DNA of 19,385 bases from assembly GCA_000433475.1 (NCBI GenBank), contig HF993071.1, forward strand, positions 1 to 19,385, in the 5' to 3' direction. The notes below the pieces were generated by a model. That model made no database searches and had not been told where the DNA came from. It saw nothing but the letters and a program-made list of their open reading frames with translations. Of the stretch, positions 5,839-12,989 are shown piece after piece (within the stretch, counting starts at the first letter, position 1; each line of letters opens with the position of its first letter). The position numbers and the translations under genes are program-made. Source of the DNA: Mycoplasma sp. CAG:956. Lineage in GTDB: Bacteria; Bacillota_I; Bacilli_A; RF39; UBA660.

Positions 5839-5906
5839 TTGACTGTAGTTCAAAAATATATTATACTTGAACCATGTAGTGCAGAAATATATATTTTCTG
5901 AACTAC
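5839..5906 (+). promoter_or_regulatory. Main promoter of the mobilization operon with two operator dyads
   Basis: A near-consensus promoter: TTGACT (5839-5844), 17-bp spacer, TATACT (5862-5867). Dyad 1 is GTTCAA (5848-5853) with TTGAAC (5867-5872), spanning spacer and -10. Dyad 2 is GTAGT (5876-5880), CAGAAA and TTTCTG inner arms, and ACTAC (5902-5906), covering the start site. Further GAACTA/TGCA-type half-sites lie at 5783-5820, toward the repressor gene. Repressor binding at either dyad would block polymerase. Confidence 0.82.
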
Positions 5907-6132
5907 TTATAGTTCTTTGAAAATTATATAGAGTTGGAAATCACCGATATCTGCCGACTCGTTAAACAAATGCAAGGCAAATACCTCTATTGGCACGAGA
6001 GTTGTAGATTATCTAAAATCTTCGTTACATATATGGTTAATAACTATATATACATCCTAAAAGGGAGTTGTTGGTAACACTAAAACCATCCACGAGATAG
6101 ATTGTATCTATAAAAGAAAGCGAGGTGATTAA
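5907..6132 (+). promoter_or_regulatory. Structured 5' leader with boxA-like motif
   Basis: About 225 bases separate the promoter from the first gene, with no convincing ORF. AGTTCTTTGAAAATT (5911-5925) matches the Firmicutes rRNA boxA pattern and shares TCTTTGAAAA with the 16S leader in this window. Below it are CTCGT (5958-5962) and ACGAG (5995-5999), capable of pairing, and an AT-rich inverted repeat near 6028-6051. The ribosome site GAGGTGAT lies at 6122-6129. An antitermination role for the boxA-like sequence is inference. Confidence 0.55.
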
Positions 6133-6375
6133 ATGAATGCAAAAGAAACTTTAAACTTAATTTCAAAACAATGGTGTGATATAAATGATTTAAGAAAACT
6201 AACAGGACTTGGAAAAAATAATGCTATTAAATTAAAAAATGAAATTAAAATTGATTTAGAAAATAAAGGATATCAATTACCTACTAACAAATTGTTTCCA
6301 ATGAATGAAGTTGTAAGTTATTTGAAAATAAATATCAATTATCTTCAAAAAATGGCTAAAGAAGTTATTAACTAG
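6133..6375 (+). CDS. Small DNA-binding protein, DUF3173-like
   Basis: An 80-aa protein first in the mobilization operon. The pattern D-I-x-DL-xx-LTG-x-G, then K-x-EI-xxxLxxKGYQLP, then a hydrophobic V-P/M-x-x-VV-x-YL segment resembles DUF3173, a small winged-helix-like family found beside integrases and relaxases in Firmicutes elements. Possible roles are excisionase/recombination directionality or replication accessory; no separate Xis is otherwise seen in the element. ATG 6133 is supported by GAGGTGAT four bases upstream. The next gene starts 13 bp downstream, preceded by AAAGGGG, so the two are co-transcribed. Family assignment is from pattern recall, not from a search. Confidence 0.75.
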   Translation: MNAKETLNLISKQWCDINDLRKLTGLGKNNAIKLKNEIKIDLENKGYQLPTNKLFPMNEVVSYLKININYLQKMAKEVIN

Positions 6376-6388
6376 AAAGGGGTTTTAA

Positions 6389-7342
6389 ATGAAAACAATA
6401 AGTGAAATAAGAAAAGAATTCACAAAAAAAGACTTCATAGTTGATAACCTAATGAAATCTAAAGGACTATATTGTCTTGTTGCGAGACCAAAGGTTGGCA
6501 AGTCGTTATTTGCTCTTCAACTTGCTAACTCTATTGCAACAGGAACAACATTTTTAGGATTTAGGACAAGTCCATCTCCTGTCTTATATATTAGCACAGA
6601 AATGAATTCTACGCAAATTATAGATAGAATTGATAAGATGAACTTAAATTTTAATGATGATAATTTTGTATTGATAGAACAAAATCCAAGTGAAAGAAAA
6701 CTAAATTTAATGGATTTGCAATTAGAATTTCAAACATTCGCAAATGAATATAATGGTAGATTTGTTATCATAGATATGTTTAGTGGAATTGATTTAAACA
6801 ACGGCTATGACTTAAATAACTATCAAGATATGGGACAAGTTGTTATTCCAAAATTTAGAGAGTTATGTAAAAAATATAACTTCACAATTCTTCTAATTCA
6901 TCACTTAAATAAAAATAATACCTCTTTAGGTAGCACTGCTATTGATGGATCTGTTGACGGAAAAATCACTTTAAAACAAGATTCCAATCTAAAGAATAAA
7001 ATTATTTTAAATTATGAAAGTAGAGATTATGAGGGATTAGATTTAGTTCTAAAAAGAAATGATAATTTATTATTTGAACTATCAGAAGTCGAATGTGATG
7101 ACTTAAATTATAATATATTAGCTTTTCTAAATTATGCTATCAAGCAAAAAGAATTTTCTTTTAATGTATCAGAGATAACGAGTAAATTAAATTTACAAAT
7201 TACTCCATCAGCATTTGGAAAATTATTAAAAAGCAATTTAGATAATTTAGAAAAAGAAGGTCTTCATATTGAATATAAAAGAACAGGTCCTGAAAGAATT
7301 TACAACGCAAAATATGAAGAACCAACCTACGAAAATGAATAA
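6389..7342 (+). CDS. RepA-like AAA ATPase (RecA-fold, AAA_25 type)
   Basis: A 317-aa protein with a RecA-fold ATPase domain: Walker A ARPKVGKSLFA (K38, S39), a STE motif at residues 69-71, Walker B RFVIIDMF (D129) and a sensor-like IHHLNKN segment (~171-177). This set is typical of RepA/AAA_25 helicase-like proteins, including hexameric replicative helicases such as RSF1010 RepA. The C-terminal ~75 residues (FNVSEITSKLNL...) look like a winged helix. In an IME it most likely supports autonomous replication of the excised circle or initiation at the transfer origin (inference). It follows the DUF3173-like gene by 13 bp; its stop lies in the first hairpin of the structured segment before the relaxase gene. 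Confidence 0.85.
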   Translation: MKTISEIRKEFTKKDFIVDNLMKSKGLYCLVARPKVGKSLFALQLANSIATGTTFLGFRTSPSPVLYISTEMNSTQIIDRIDKMNLNFNDDNFVLIEQNPSERKLNLMDLQLEFQTFANEYNGRFVIIDMFSGIDLNNGYDLNNYQDMGQVVIPKFRELCKKYNFTILLIHHLNKNNTSLGSTAIDGSVDGKITLKQDSNLKNKIILNYESRDYEGLDLVLKRNDNLLFELSEVECDDLNYNILAFLNYAIKQKEFSFNVSEITSKLNLQITPSAFGKLLKSNLDNLEKEGLHIEYKRTGPERIYNAKYEEPTYENE

Positions 7343-7686
7343 TTTTCGTTAAAGTTTTTGATAACTTTTTTCTAAAAAGTTAGTAAAAAATGAACGAGGC
7401 ACGTTTTGTTTTCGTGAGAAAATGAAAGTGGCGATAGTGAATATTTTTACAATTATTAAAATGGGTTTACCCTATTTTGATAATTTAATTAAATAATAAG
7501 TATCTTGTAGATATTTATTATTTAATCTTGTTTATAAGCATTACACCTTTACGATAGTTTAGGTGTTTTGCAATTAAACAAGCAAGGGGTTATTAGGGAA
7601 CTCCCTAATCTCACGTGGGCTATGCCCTAGTGAGATAGGTCTAAAAGACCTCTATATCAAAGAAGCATAAGCAAAGGAGGGATTAA
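7330..7686 (+). other. Hairpin-rich noncoding segment, putative oriT / origin region
   Basis: These ~345 noncoding bases directly before the relaxase gene hold at least seven inverted repeats. Good stems: 7330-7348 (7 bp), 7362-7382 (9 bp, 3-base loop), 7451-7485 (about 15 bp with GGG/CCC top, one bulge), 7488-7526 (about 17 bp), 7592-7609 (7 bp), 7610-7634 (CTCAC/GTGAG with GGGC/GCCC) and 7637-7651 (6 bp). ACACCT/AGGTGT (7543-7566) is weaker. MobV relaxases nick beside inverted repeats placed just 5' of mob, so oriT is expected here; a single-strand origin could also be included. GATAGTGAA (7433-7441) resembles the TAGTG core of MobV nick sites. Two tall AT-rich stems could also modulate read-through into mob. 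AAAGGAGGG (7673-7681) is the mob ribosome site. Confidence 0.65.
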
Positions 7687-9126
7687 ATGTATGATGGAAA
7701 ACAAGTTGTACGAGTAGCAAATCAATATAAAAAAGCCGACCTTTATAATATTGGTGTTGAAATGACTGATAGAAAAGGTACAGGTAATTATGATATAGAA
7801 AGAACAGAATTTAATTATGAATATGTCCCACTAACTCAAAATAATTTATATCAAGAAGTGAAAAAGAATTTGAAAGATAGAAACATTGAATATTTAAACA
7901 AACCTAGCACCAACTTACTAAATGGTGTGACATTCACAAGTGGACCAGAATTTTTTCAATCGCTCGGAATGAAATTTATAGATAGTGGTAGAACTTATCA
8001 CACAGGTGATAAAAAAGGTCAGTCAGTAATGATACCTAATATAAAATCAACGGAAGATATACCAAATACTGTATCTTTTTTCTTTGATTGTTGTATGGAA
8101 TTTCTAAAAGATTATGTAGGAGAAGAAAATATAGTTCTCGCCCAAGTTCATTATGATGAAGATACACCACATCTTCAAGCATATTTTGTCCCTGTTGTTG
8201 ATAAGGTAAAAAGAAAATGTTATTTCAAAGATGATAATGGAAATGTCATCAAAGAAGAAGTTATAAAAAAAGATGGTACTACTTCTATTGTTCCTAAACT
8301 ACTTCGTGATAGCAATGGAAAAATAATTTATGAAGAAGTTAATGGAAAATTTTTGAACTGCGATCAGTTTTGGAAACAAAAAGGTGGTGCATCATCATTT
8401 CATCAAATGCAAAATGACTTCAATAAATTTATAACTGAAAAAGGCTTTAATCTTTATCGTGGTGATATTGGAGCAAATAAAGAAAATCAAACTAAATTAG
8501 ACTATGATATAGCCGAAAAAAAGGCTGAATTAGAGGAATTAAGTAAAGAAAAAGAAAATACCTTAAAGATAATAGAAAACTCTAAAAACGGGCTTAAAAA
8601 TCTAGAAAATATCAAAAATGAGAATAAAGAATTATTAAATCCTATGAAACGAAAACTTGGAGGATTTAAAGAAGATGATGTTTTCAAAATTATAGAATAT
8701 ACAAAAGGTTTAGAGCATAAAATTGTTATTTTATCTACTGATAATAGTAATAAAGATTTAATGATTGATAAATTAACGAATGAAAACAAAACTTTCAAAA
8801 ATAACAATGAACTTATCAAAAGAAACGAACTTATTAAGGAGCAAAAATCTACTATCAAAGAACAAAAACAAGAGATTGGTAGATTAAATGAACTAGTAGA
8901 TATTTTAAATAACAATATTGAAAGTTTAAAAACTAAATTTGAAAAAGAAATTAATAAATGGAAAAATTTATTCAAAAAAATGTGTAAGGCAATAGATAAA
9001 GTTTTAGGTCGAGATAGACCAAAAGAAAATTTAGAAGATTATGAAGATATAGCTGATGCAATTAACTATGGCTATTATAGTAAGAATAATAATAAAGACA
9101 AAGATGATTATGAAATAGGATTATAG
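7687..9126 (+). CDS. mob: MobV-type relaxase (Mob/Pre family), variant active site
   Basis: A 479-aa protein of the Mob_Pre family that would nick oriT and pilot the single strand during transfer. Motif III reads HYDEDTPHLQAYFVP (H155, D157, E158, H162), matching the family HxDExTPHxH except that the last His is Gln (Q164). The N-terminal motif is LYNIGVEMTDRKGTGNYDIER with downstream NYEY: the usual HNxR histidine position holds Tyr (Y20) and there is no His before residue 105. Residues ~270-430 form a long coiled coil, as in pMV158 MobM. The C-terminus is acidic/charged. ATG 7687 follows AAAGGAGGG. It is followed by integrase 17 bp downstream, in the same operon. Either a divergent clade with Tyr as nucleophile, or a family whose catalytic His is elsewhere; an inactive protein is less likely given intact length. 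Confidence 0.88.
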   Translation: MYDGKQVVRVANQYKKADLYNIGVEMTDRKGTGNYDIERTEFNYEYVPLTQNNLYQEVKKNLKDRNIEYLNKPSTNLLNGVTFTSGPEFFQSLGMKFIDSGRTYHTGDKKGQSVMIPNIKSTEDIPNTVSFFFDCCMEFLKDYVGEENIVLAQVHYDEDTPHLQAYFVPVVDKVKRKCYFKDDNGNVIKEEVIKKDGTTSIVPKLLRDSNGKIIYEEVNGKFLNCDQFWKQKGGASSFHQMQNDFNKFITEKGFNLYRGDIGANKENQTKLDYDIAEKKAELEELSKEKENTLKIIENSKNGLKNLENIKNENKELLNPMKRKLGGFKEDDVFKIIEYTKGLEHKIVILSTDNSNKDLMIDKLTNENKTFKNNNELIKRNELIKEQKSTIKEQKQEIGRLNELVDILNNNIESLKTKFEKEINKWKNLFKKMCKAIDKVLGRDRPKENLEDYEDIADAINYGYYSKNNNKDKDDYEIGL

Positions 9127-9143
9127 AAAGGATGTGATATCTT

Positions 9144-10346
9144 ATGTCAGTATTTCAAGTAAAACCAAAGGAACAAACAAAAGATGGTAGAAAGTGGATG
9201 TTTCAAGTTTACTACAAGGGATTAGATGGTATAAATAAAAAATATCGTTCTAAAAAATTTCTAACAAAAAAAGAAGCACAAGATGCCGAACGACAATTTG
9301 TGTTAACACTAGATCAATGTATAAATCATAGAGATATGACTTTTAAAGATTTATATCTTGCCTTTTATGAATATCAAAGCGACAAAGTTAGAGAAACAAC
9401 AATAAAAACTTATCGTGATAGAATTAAATATTTAAAATTGTTTGATAAGATTAAATTACGAGAATTGAATATCAACCATTTTGAATTATGGAAAAAAGAA
9501 ATTAGCAAATTACCTCTTGCTACTTCTTACAAAAATGACCTATTCAAATTTATAAAAGCAATTTTAAATTTTGGTACAAAATGGTATGATTTTAATTTTG
9601 CTCCTGTTTATAATAAAATGACTAATTTTACTAATCCCAATGAATTAAAAAAGGAAATGGAATTCTTTACCATAGATGAATTTAACAAATTCATATCTAT
9701 TGAAAATGATATATTATTTAAACCACTATTTGAAACTTTATACTATATGGGGCTTCGTAAGGGTGAATTACGAGGTTTGCAATGGAAAGATATAGATTTT
9801 AACAATAAAATGATGAAAATTCATAAACAAATTCCATCAATTTATAGTATGGAAAATTATAGACTAAGCCCATTAAAAACGAAAAATAGTAATCGTGATT
9901 TACCTATCAATGATTTACTAATAAATGACTTAAAAAAATTATATAATTATCAAAAGCAATATAAAAACTTTAGTCAAGAATGGTTTGTTTTTGGAAATGA
10001 AACACCTATTCCTAAAGATGCTATTAGAACTAGGAAAAATAAGAATTGTAAACTTGCTGAAGTAAAACAAATTCGAGTACACGATTTTAGGCATTCCTGT
10101 GCCTCATTCTTAATAAATTATGGTGCTAGTATTACTCTAGTTGCAAAATATCTGGGACATACAAAAATTGATGAAACATTAAACACTTACTCACACATGT
10201 ATCAAAATAAATTAGAAGATATAGTAAATCTTATTAATAAGAGTACAATGCAAAATACAACTGATATTGAATCTAAAAATTCTATTAATGATAATTTAGA
10301 TAATGATATTGATGATTCAAAAGATGATATGGAAATATCTTTATAA
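9144..10346 (+). CDS. int: Tyrosine recombinase / integrase of the element
   Basis: A 400-aa phage/Tn916-type integrase. The N-terminal ~60 residues form an AP2-like arm-binding domain (WMFQVYYKGLDG...KKFLTKKEAQDAE), residues ~65-160 are the SAM-like core-binding domain, and ~172-360 the catalytic domain. Catalytic residues visible: R205 (MGLRKGEL), K245 or K247 (LKTKNSNRDLP), H313 and R316 (HDFRHSC), H339 (LGHTKIDETL) and nucleophile Y349 (NTYSHMY). All are present, so the enzyme is probably active. The tail after ~370 is acidic and low-complexity. GAAAGGATGTGAT precedes the ATG. It is last in the operon, 49 bp from the right 25-bp repeat, the standard integrase-next-to-att arrangement. It catalyses integration and, with a directionality factor, excision. 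Confidence 0.96.
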   Translation: MSVFQVKPKEQTKDGRKWMFQVYYKGLDGINKKYRSKKFLTKKEAQDAERQFVLTLDQCINHRDMTFKDLYLAFYEYQSDKVRETTIKTYRDRIKYLKLFDKIKLRELNINHFELWKKEISKLPLATSYKNDLFKFIKAILNFGTKWYDFNFAPVYNKMTNFTNPNELKKEMEFFTIDEFNKFISIENDILFKPLFETLYYMGLRKGELRGLQWKDIDFNNKMMKIHKQIPSIYSMENYRLSPLKTKNSNRDLPINDLLINDLKKLYNYQKQYKNFSQEWFVFGNETPIPKDAIRTRKNKNCKLAEVKQIRVHDFRHSCASFLINYGASITLVAKYLGHTKIDETLNTYSHMYQNKLEDIVNLINKSTMQNTTDIESKNSINDNLDNDIDDSKDDMEISL

Positions 10347-10354
10347 ATATTGAA

Positions 10355-10392
10355 AAATGGTAGGCTCTTATGAGCTTACCATTCTTTTTTTA
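10355..10392 (+). terminator. Terminator of the integrase operon
   Basis: AATGGTA-G-GCTC (10356-10367) pairs with GAGC-T-TACCATT around TTAT, followed by CTTTTTTT. It ends the rightward operon just inside the right att repeat. Confidence 0.9.
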
Positions 10393-10395
10393 TTT

Positions 10396-10420
10396 ATTTT
10401 AGCACATAAATAGCACCTAA
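10396..10420. repeat. Putative right attachment site (attR), 25-bp direct repeat
   Basis: Identical over 25 bases to 1178-1202. It starts directly after the T-run of the integrase terminator. The flanking bases differ on both sides, so these coordinates are the exact limits of identity. Confidence 0.75.
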
Positions 10421-10457
10421 AATACTTTTAATAATATAAAATCCCTTTAAAATCAAC

Positions 10458-10487
10458 AAAAATGGAGCCTTTCGGCTCCTCAGGGGG
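10458..10487 (-). terminator. Terminator downstream of recG, copy 2 of a 30-bp repeat
   Basis: On the reverse strand GGAGCC, GAAA loop, GGCTCC, then ATTTTTG: a rho-independent terminator ~170 bases past the recG stop. Outer flanks AATCAAC (10451-10457) and GTTGATT (10494-10500) are also complementary and would extend the stem. Thirty bases match 1036-1065 exactly. Between recG and this site an inverted repeat AGCATGA/TCATGCT (10545-10563) has no T-run. Confidence 0.78.
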
Positions 10488-10650
10488 TTTTTGGTTGATT
10501 ACATAAGTCACTTTAAAATCGTAAAATATGCAATCTGTTTTTTCAGCATGACTTTATCATGCTATATACATCATATTATTTTTAATAATAATTGTCAAGT
10601 ACACAAATAGAAAATATTTTTATATTTACACATTGTTTACATTTGCTTTA

Positions 10651-12615
10651 CTAATTACTTTGTAAACTGCTAATTATATCTTTGTATAACAAATTATTAT
10701 CAAAGTTTTCTAAATACTTCTTAGAATCATTAAAAGCCTGTAACCAAATTTTATTGTCCCTTCTAATATCAGCCATTTTAAAATGCATATCACCACTTTG
10801 TCTTTCGCCAAAGATATCACCTTCGCCACGCATTTCAAAATCTTTTTCACTAATATAAAAGCCATCATTACTACTTTCTAACACTCTTAAACGTGGCTCG
10901 TCTACTTTACTAATCAAAAAGCAATAACTTTGCAAATTACTGCGTCCGACACGACCACGTAATTGATGTAAAGTGGCCAAGCCAAAAAGATTAGCATTAT
11001 ATATCATCATAACGGTAGCATTACTAACATCTACGCCTACTTCAATGACAGTTGTTGAAACAAGAATTTTAAGTTTGCCATCTTGAAATGATTGCATGAT
11101 TGTGTTTTTATCTTTTTTACTCATTTTGCCATGTAAGATACCTACTGGATATTTGCCTTTAAAAGCTAAATTGAATTTTTCTTCTAATTTCTTTACATCA
11201 TCTAAAGTATCGTTACTTGCTTCTATTAAATGAGCTACTACATAAATTTGATGTCCTTCTTTTAGATTAGCATAACACACTTTTAAGGCTTCAATTAAGT
11301 TTTTATCTTCGATATATTTAGTTATAACAGGTTTACGACCATTAGGTTTAGTTTTAATAATTGATAAATCCATATCTCCATATAAACCCAAAGCATAAGT
11401 TCTAGGAATTGGGGTTGCACTCATGTAAATAACATCTACACTGCGACCTTTGTTTTCGATTATATTACGTTGATTTACTCCAAAGCGATGCTGTTCGTCA
11501 GTTATAACCAATCCTAAATTTTTAAATTCTACCTTATCATTTAAAATGGCATGAGTTCCAATTAAACAATCAATGTTACCTAAAGCTAAATCATAAAGCA
11601 CTCTTTTTTTCTCTCTAATACTATTACTACCGACAATTAAACCAAAATTAACGTTTGGAGCCATTTTTTTTAAAGAATCATAATGTTGTCTAGCAAGGAC
11701 TTCAGTTGGAGCCATTAAGGCAGCCTGATAACCAGCATAGGTATTGATAACTATTCCACATAAAGCCACAACCGTTTTACCACTACCAACATCGCCCATA
11801 ACTAACCTATTCATTTTAATATTGCTAGTCATATCATTGTAAATAGCCCTCGTTGCTTCTAATTGGTCTTTTGTTAAACTAAAGGGTAAACTTTTAATAA
11901 ATTCATCTAATTTTTCTTTAGGTACTTCTTTTTTTATACCTTGTTTTTGATTTCTTAAGTTTTTTAAATAATTAATTTTAAAAGCAAATATAAAGAATTC
12001 CTCATAAATAGTTCTTAATCTAGCTTTTTTTAAAGAAGGAACATCTTTTGGGCAATGAATTATAGTTAGAGCTTCTTCTTTTTTTAAAAATTTGTATCTT
12101 TCTTTATAAATACTAGGAATATAGTCATCAACATCGAACTTTGTATCAACACAATTTTTCATTATGTTTCTTAATATTTTATTATTAATACCATTTACTA
12201 AGTGATAAATTGGTACTATTTCATTTTTATTTAGAACTTCCAAGCTAATATCACTTGCGGTAAAATTGTTATGGAAAGTATCATAATGACCCGTTATACT
12301 TATGTAACTTCCTGGAATAATTCTGGATTTTAAATATCCTCTATTAAAAATGGAAACATTAATAAAAGTACCATTATATAAACACTTCATACTAAGTCTA
12401 TTAAGATGCCCACCTAAGTAAGATATGATTGGACTATTTACAACTTGCACATTAATAGTACCTTTATCTTTACTACAAGTTATTAAATCACTAATTTTTA
12501 CTATTTCATAACGGTATGGATAATACTCTAAAAGTTCACTAAATGTCGATATATTTAGTTTTTTTAACAATAGTAAACTTTTTTCGCCCATTCCTTTAAT
12601 TTCTTCTAAATTCAT
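10651..12615 (-). CDS. recG: ATP-dependent DNA helicase RecG
   Basis: A ~654-aa protein matching RecG from end to end (usual length ~680). The N-terminal wedge/OB region (residues ~50-150) binds branched DNA; helicase motifs follow: GDVGSGKT (Walker A), PTEVLARQHY (Ia), DEQHRFGV (motif II), SATPIPRT (III), LHGKMSKKDK (IV) and QLRGRVGRS (VI), then FEMRGEGDIFGERQSG near the C-terminus, a RecG signature. It reverses stalled forks and processes Holliday junctions. I choose ATG 12615 because GTGAT lies four bases upstream; an open frame with alternative starts extends to 12630. A TATAAT (12637-12632) lies just upstream. It is chromosomal, immediately to the right of the integrated element, with its terminator outside attR. 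Confidence 0.97.
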   Translation of the reverse strand: MNLEEIKGMGEKSLLLLKKLNISTFSELLEYYPYRYEIVKISDLITCSKDKGTINVQVVNSPIISYLGGHLNRLSMKCLYNGTFINVSIFNRGYLKSRIIPGSYISITGHYDTFHNNFTASDISLEVLNKNEIVPIYHLVNGINNKILRNIMKNCVDTKFDVDDYIPSIYKERYKFLKKEEALTIIHCPKDVPSLKKARLRTIYEEFFIFAFKINYLKNLRNQKQGIKKEVPKEKLDEFIKSLPFSLTKDQLEATRAIYNDMTSNIKMNRLVMGDVGSGKTVVALCGIVINTYAGYQAALMAPTEVLARQHYDSLKKMAPNVNFGLIVGSNSIREKKRVLYDLALGNIDCLIGTHAILNDKVEFKNLGLVITDEQHRFGVNQRNIIENKGRSVDVIYMSATPIPRTYALGLYGDMDLSIIKTKPNGRKPVITKYIEDKNLIEALKVCYANLKEGHQIYVVAHLIEASNDTLDDVKKLEEKFNLAFKGKYPVGILHGKMSKKDKNTIMQSFQDGKLKILVSTTVIEVGVDVSNATVMMIYNANLFGLATLHQLRGRVGRSNLQSYCFLISKVDEPRLRVLESSNDGFYISEKDFEMRGEGDIFGERQSGDMHFKMADIRRDNKIWLQAFNDSKKYLENFDNNLLYKDIISSLQSN

Positions 12616-12631
12616 CGCCATCACTAGCAAA

Positions 12632-12680
12632 ATTATAGCAAAAAAGCATTGACAAAACTACCTTTTTTTATTAGTATATT
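12632..12680. promoter_or_regulatory. Divergent promoters: recG (left) and structured RNA (right)
   Basis: Rightward: TTGACA (12649-12654), 17 bp, TAGTAT (12672-12677), with TATATT overlapping (12675-12680). Leftward: TATAAT (12637-12632) ~17 bases before the recG ATG; its -35 (TAGTTT, 12660-12655) is poor and abuts the rightward -35. The rightward promoter has a consensus -35 and points at the hairpins at 12685-12771. Confidence 0.65.
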
Positions 12681-12683
12681 AGA

Positions 12684-12780
12684 TACCAATTTGCGTTACT
12701 GCAAGTTGGTGCTAGTATCACACTAGCCAACCCCTTTTTATTCTTTTTGAGACAGTTATAATTACTGTCTCCTTTTTTTT
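12684..12780 (+). ncRNA. Candidate structured small RNA, unassigned family
   Basis: A promoter (TTGACA/TAGTAT) is followed by a compact set of hairpins and a strong terminator, with no ORF. Stem 1: ACCAAUUUGC with GCAAGUUGGU (12685-12710, one G-U, loop GUUACU). Stem 2: GCUAGU with ACUAGC (12711-12727), directly abutting stem 1, so they could stack. Then CAACCCCUUUUU and the terminator. GUUG (12705-12708) can alternatively pair with CAAC (12728-12731), competing with stem 1, which would be riboswitch- or attenuator-like. It matches no RNA family that I can name: it lacks T-box, 6S, SRP or tmRNA signatures. The next rightward gene, an XRE regulator, starts ~210 bases beyond the terminator. Confidence 0.55.
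12749..12780 (+). terminator. Terminator of the candidate small RNA
   Basis: GAGACAG (12749-12755) pairs with CTGTCTC (12765-12771) around nine bases, followed by CTTTTTTTT. Confidence 0.88.
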
Positions 12781-12989
12781 ACAATTAATTTTAAATGTAA
12801 GCAAGGCCTCAAGTGGTCATTATGGTGCCTATTAAAATAGCGGTGAAATCTGGTATCTTACTGTTTTTAATGTATAAATTATTAAATTATAGCGGTATTA
12901 ATATTGTTATATTTAACATTTATAATTTATATGTAATTAATTTTTGAAATTTGGAAATAATTAAAATAACAGTAAGGGAGTGTTTTAGA

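Larger units (their letters stand above)
1178..10420. mobile_element. Integrative and mobilizable element (IME), ~9.2 kb
   Basis: The element is bounded by perfect 25-bp direct repeats and contains, in order from its right end, a tyrosine integrase, a MobV-type relaxase, a hairpin-rich putative oriT, a RepA-like ATPase, a DUF3173-like small protein and a CI-like repressor. It lacks type IV secretion genes (no coupling protein, VirB4 or VirB6), so it would depend on a helper conjugative element. The left ~4.5 kb carries accessory genes: a TetR-controlled membrane module, two XRE regulators and unknowns. It separates recG from the region upstream of 16S. Boundaries are inferred from the repeats; excision has not been tested. 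Confidence 0.85.

Noticed and set aside
7330..7686. CRISPR array
   Set aside because: The segment has inverted repeats of different sequence, not regularly spaced direct repeats.
8502..8975. Open frame of 157 codons on the reverse strand inside the relaxase gene
   Set aside because: It is antisense to the coiled-coil part of mob, rich in Ser/Phe/Leu as expected from reverse reading of Lys/Glu codons, with no ribosome site.
12684..12780. T-box, 6S, SRP or known riboswitch
   Set aside because: No T-box motif, no tRNA-binding or synthetase gene, no long 6S duplex, no SRP tetraloop; the downstream gene is 210 bases beyond the terminator.
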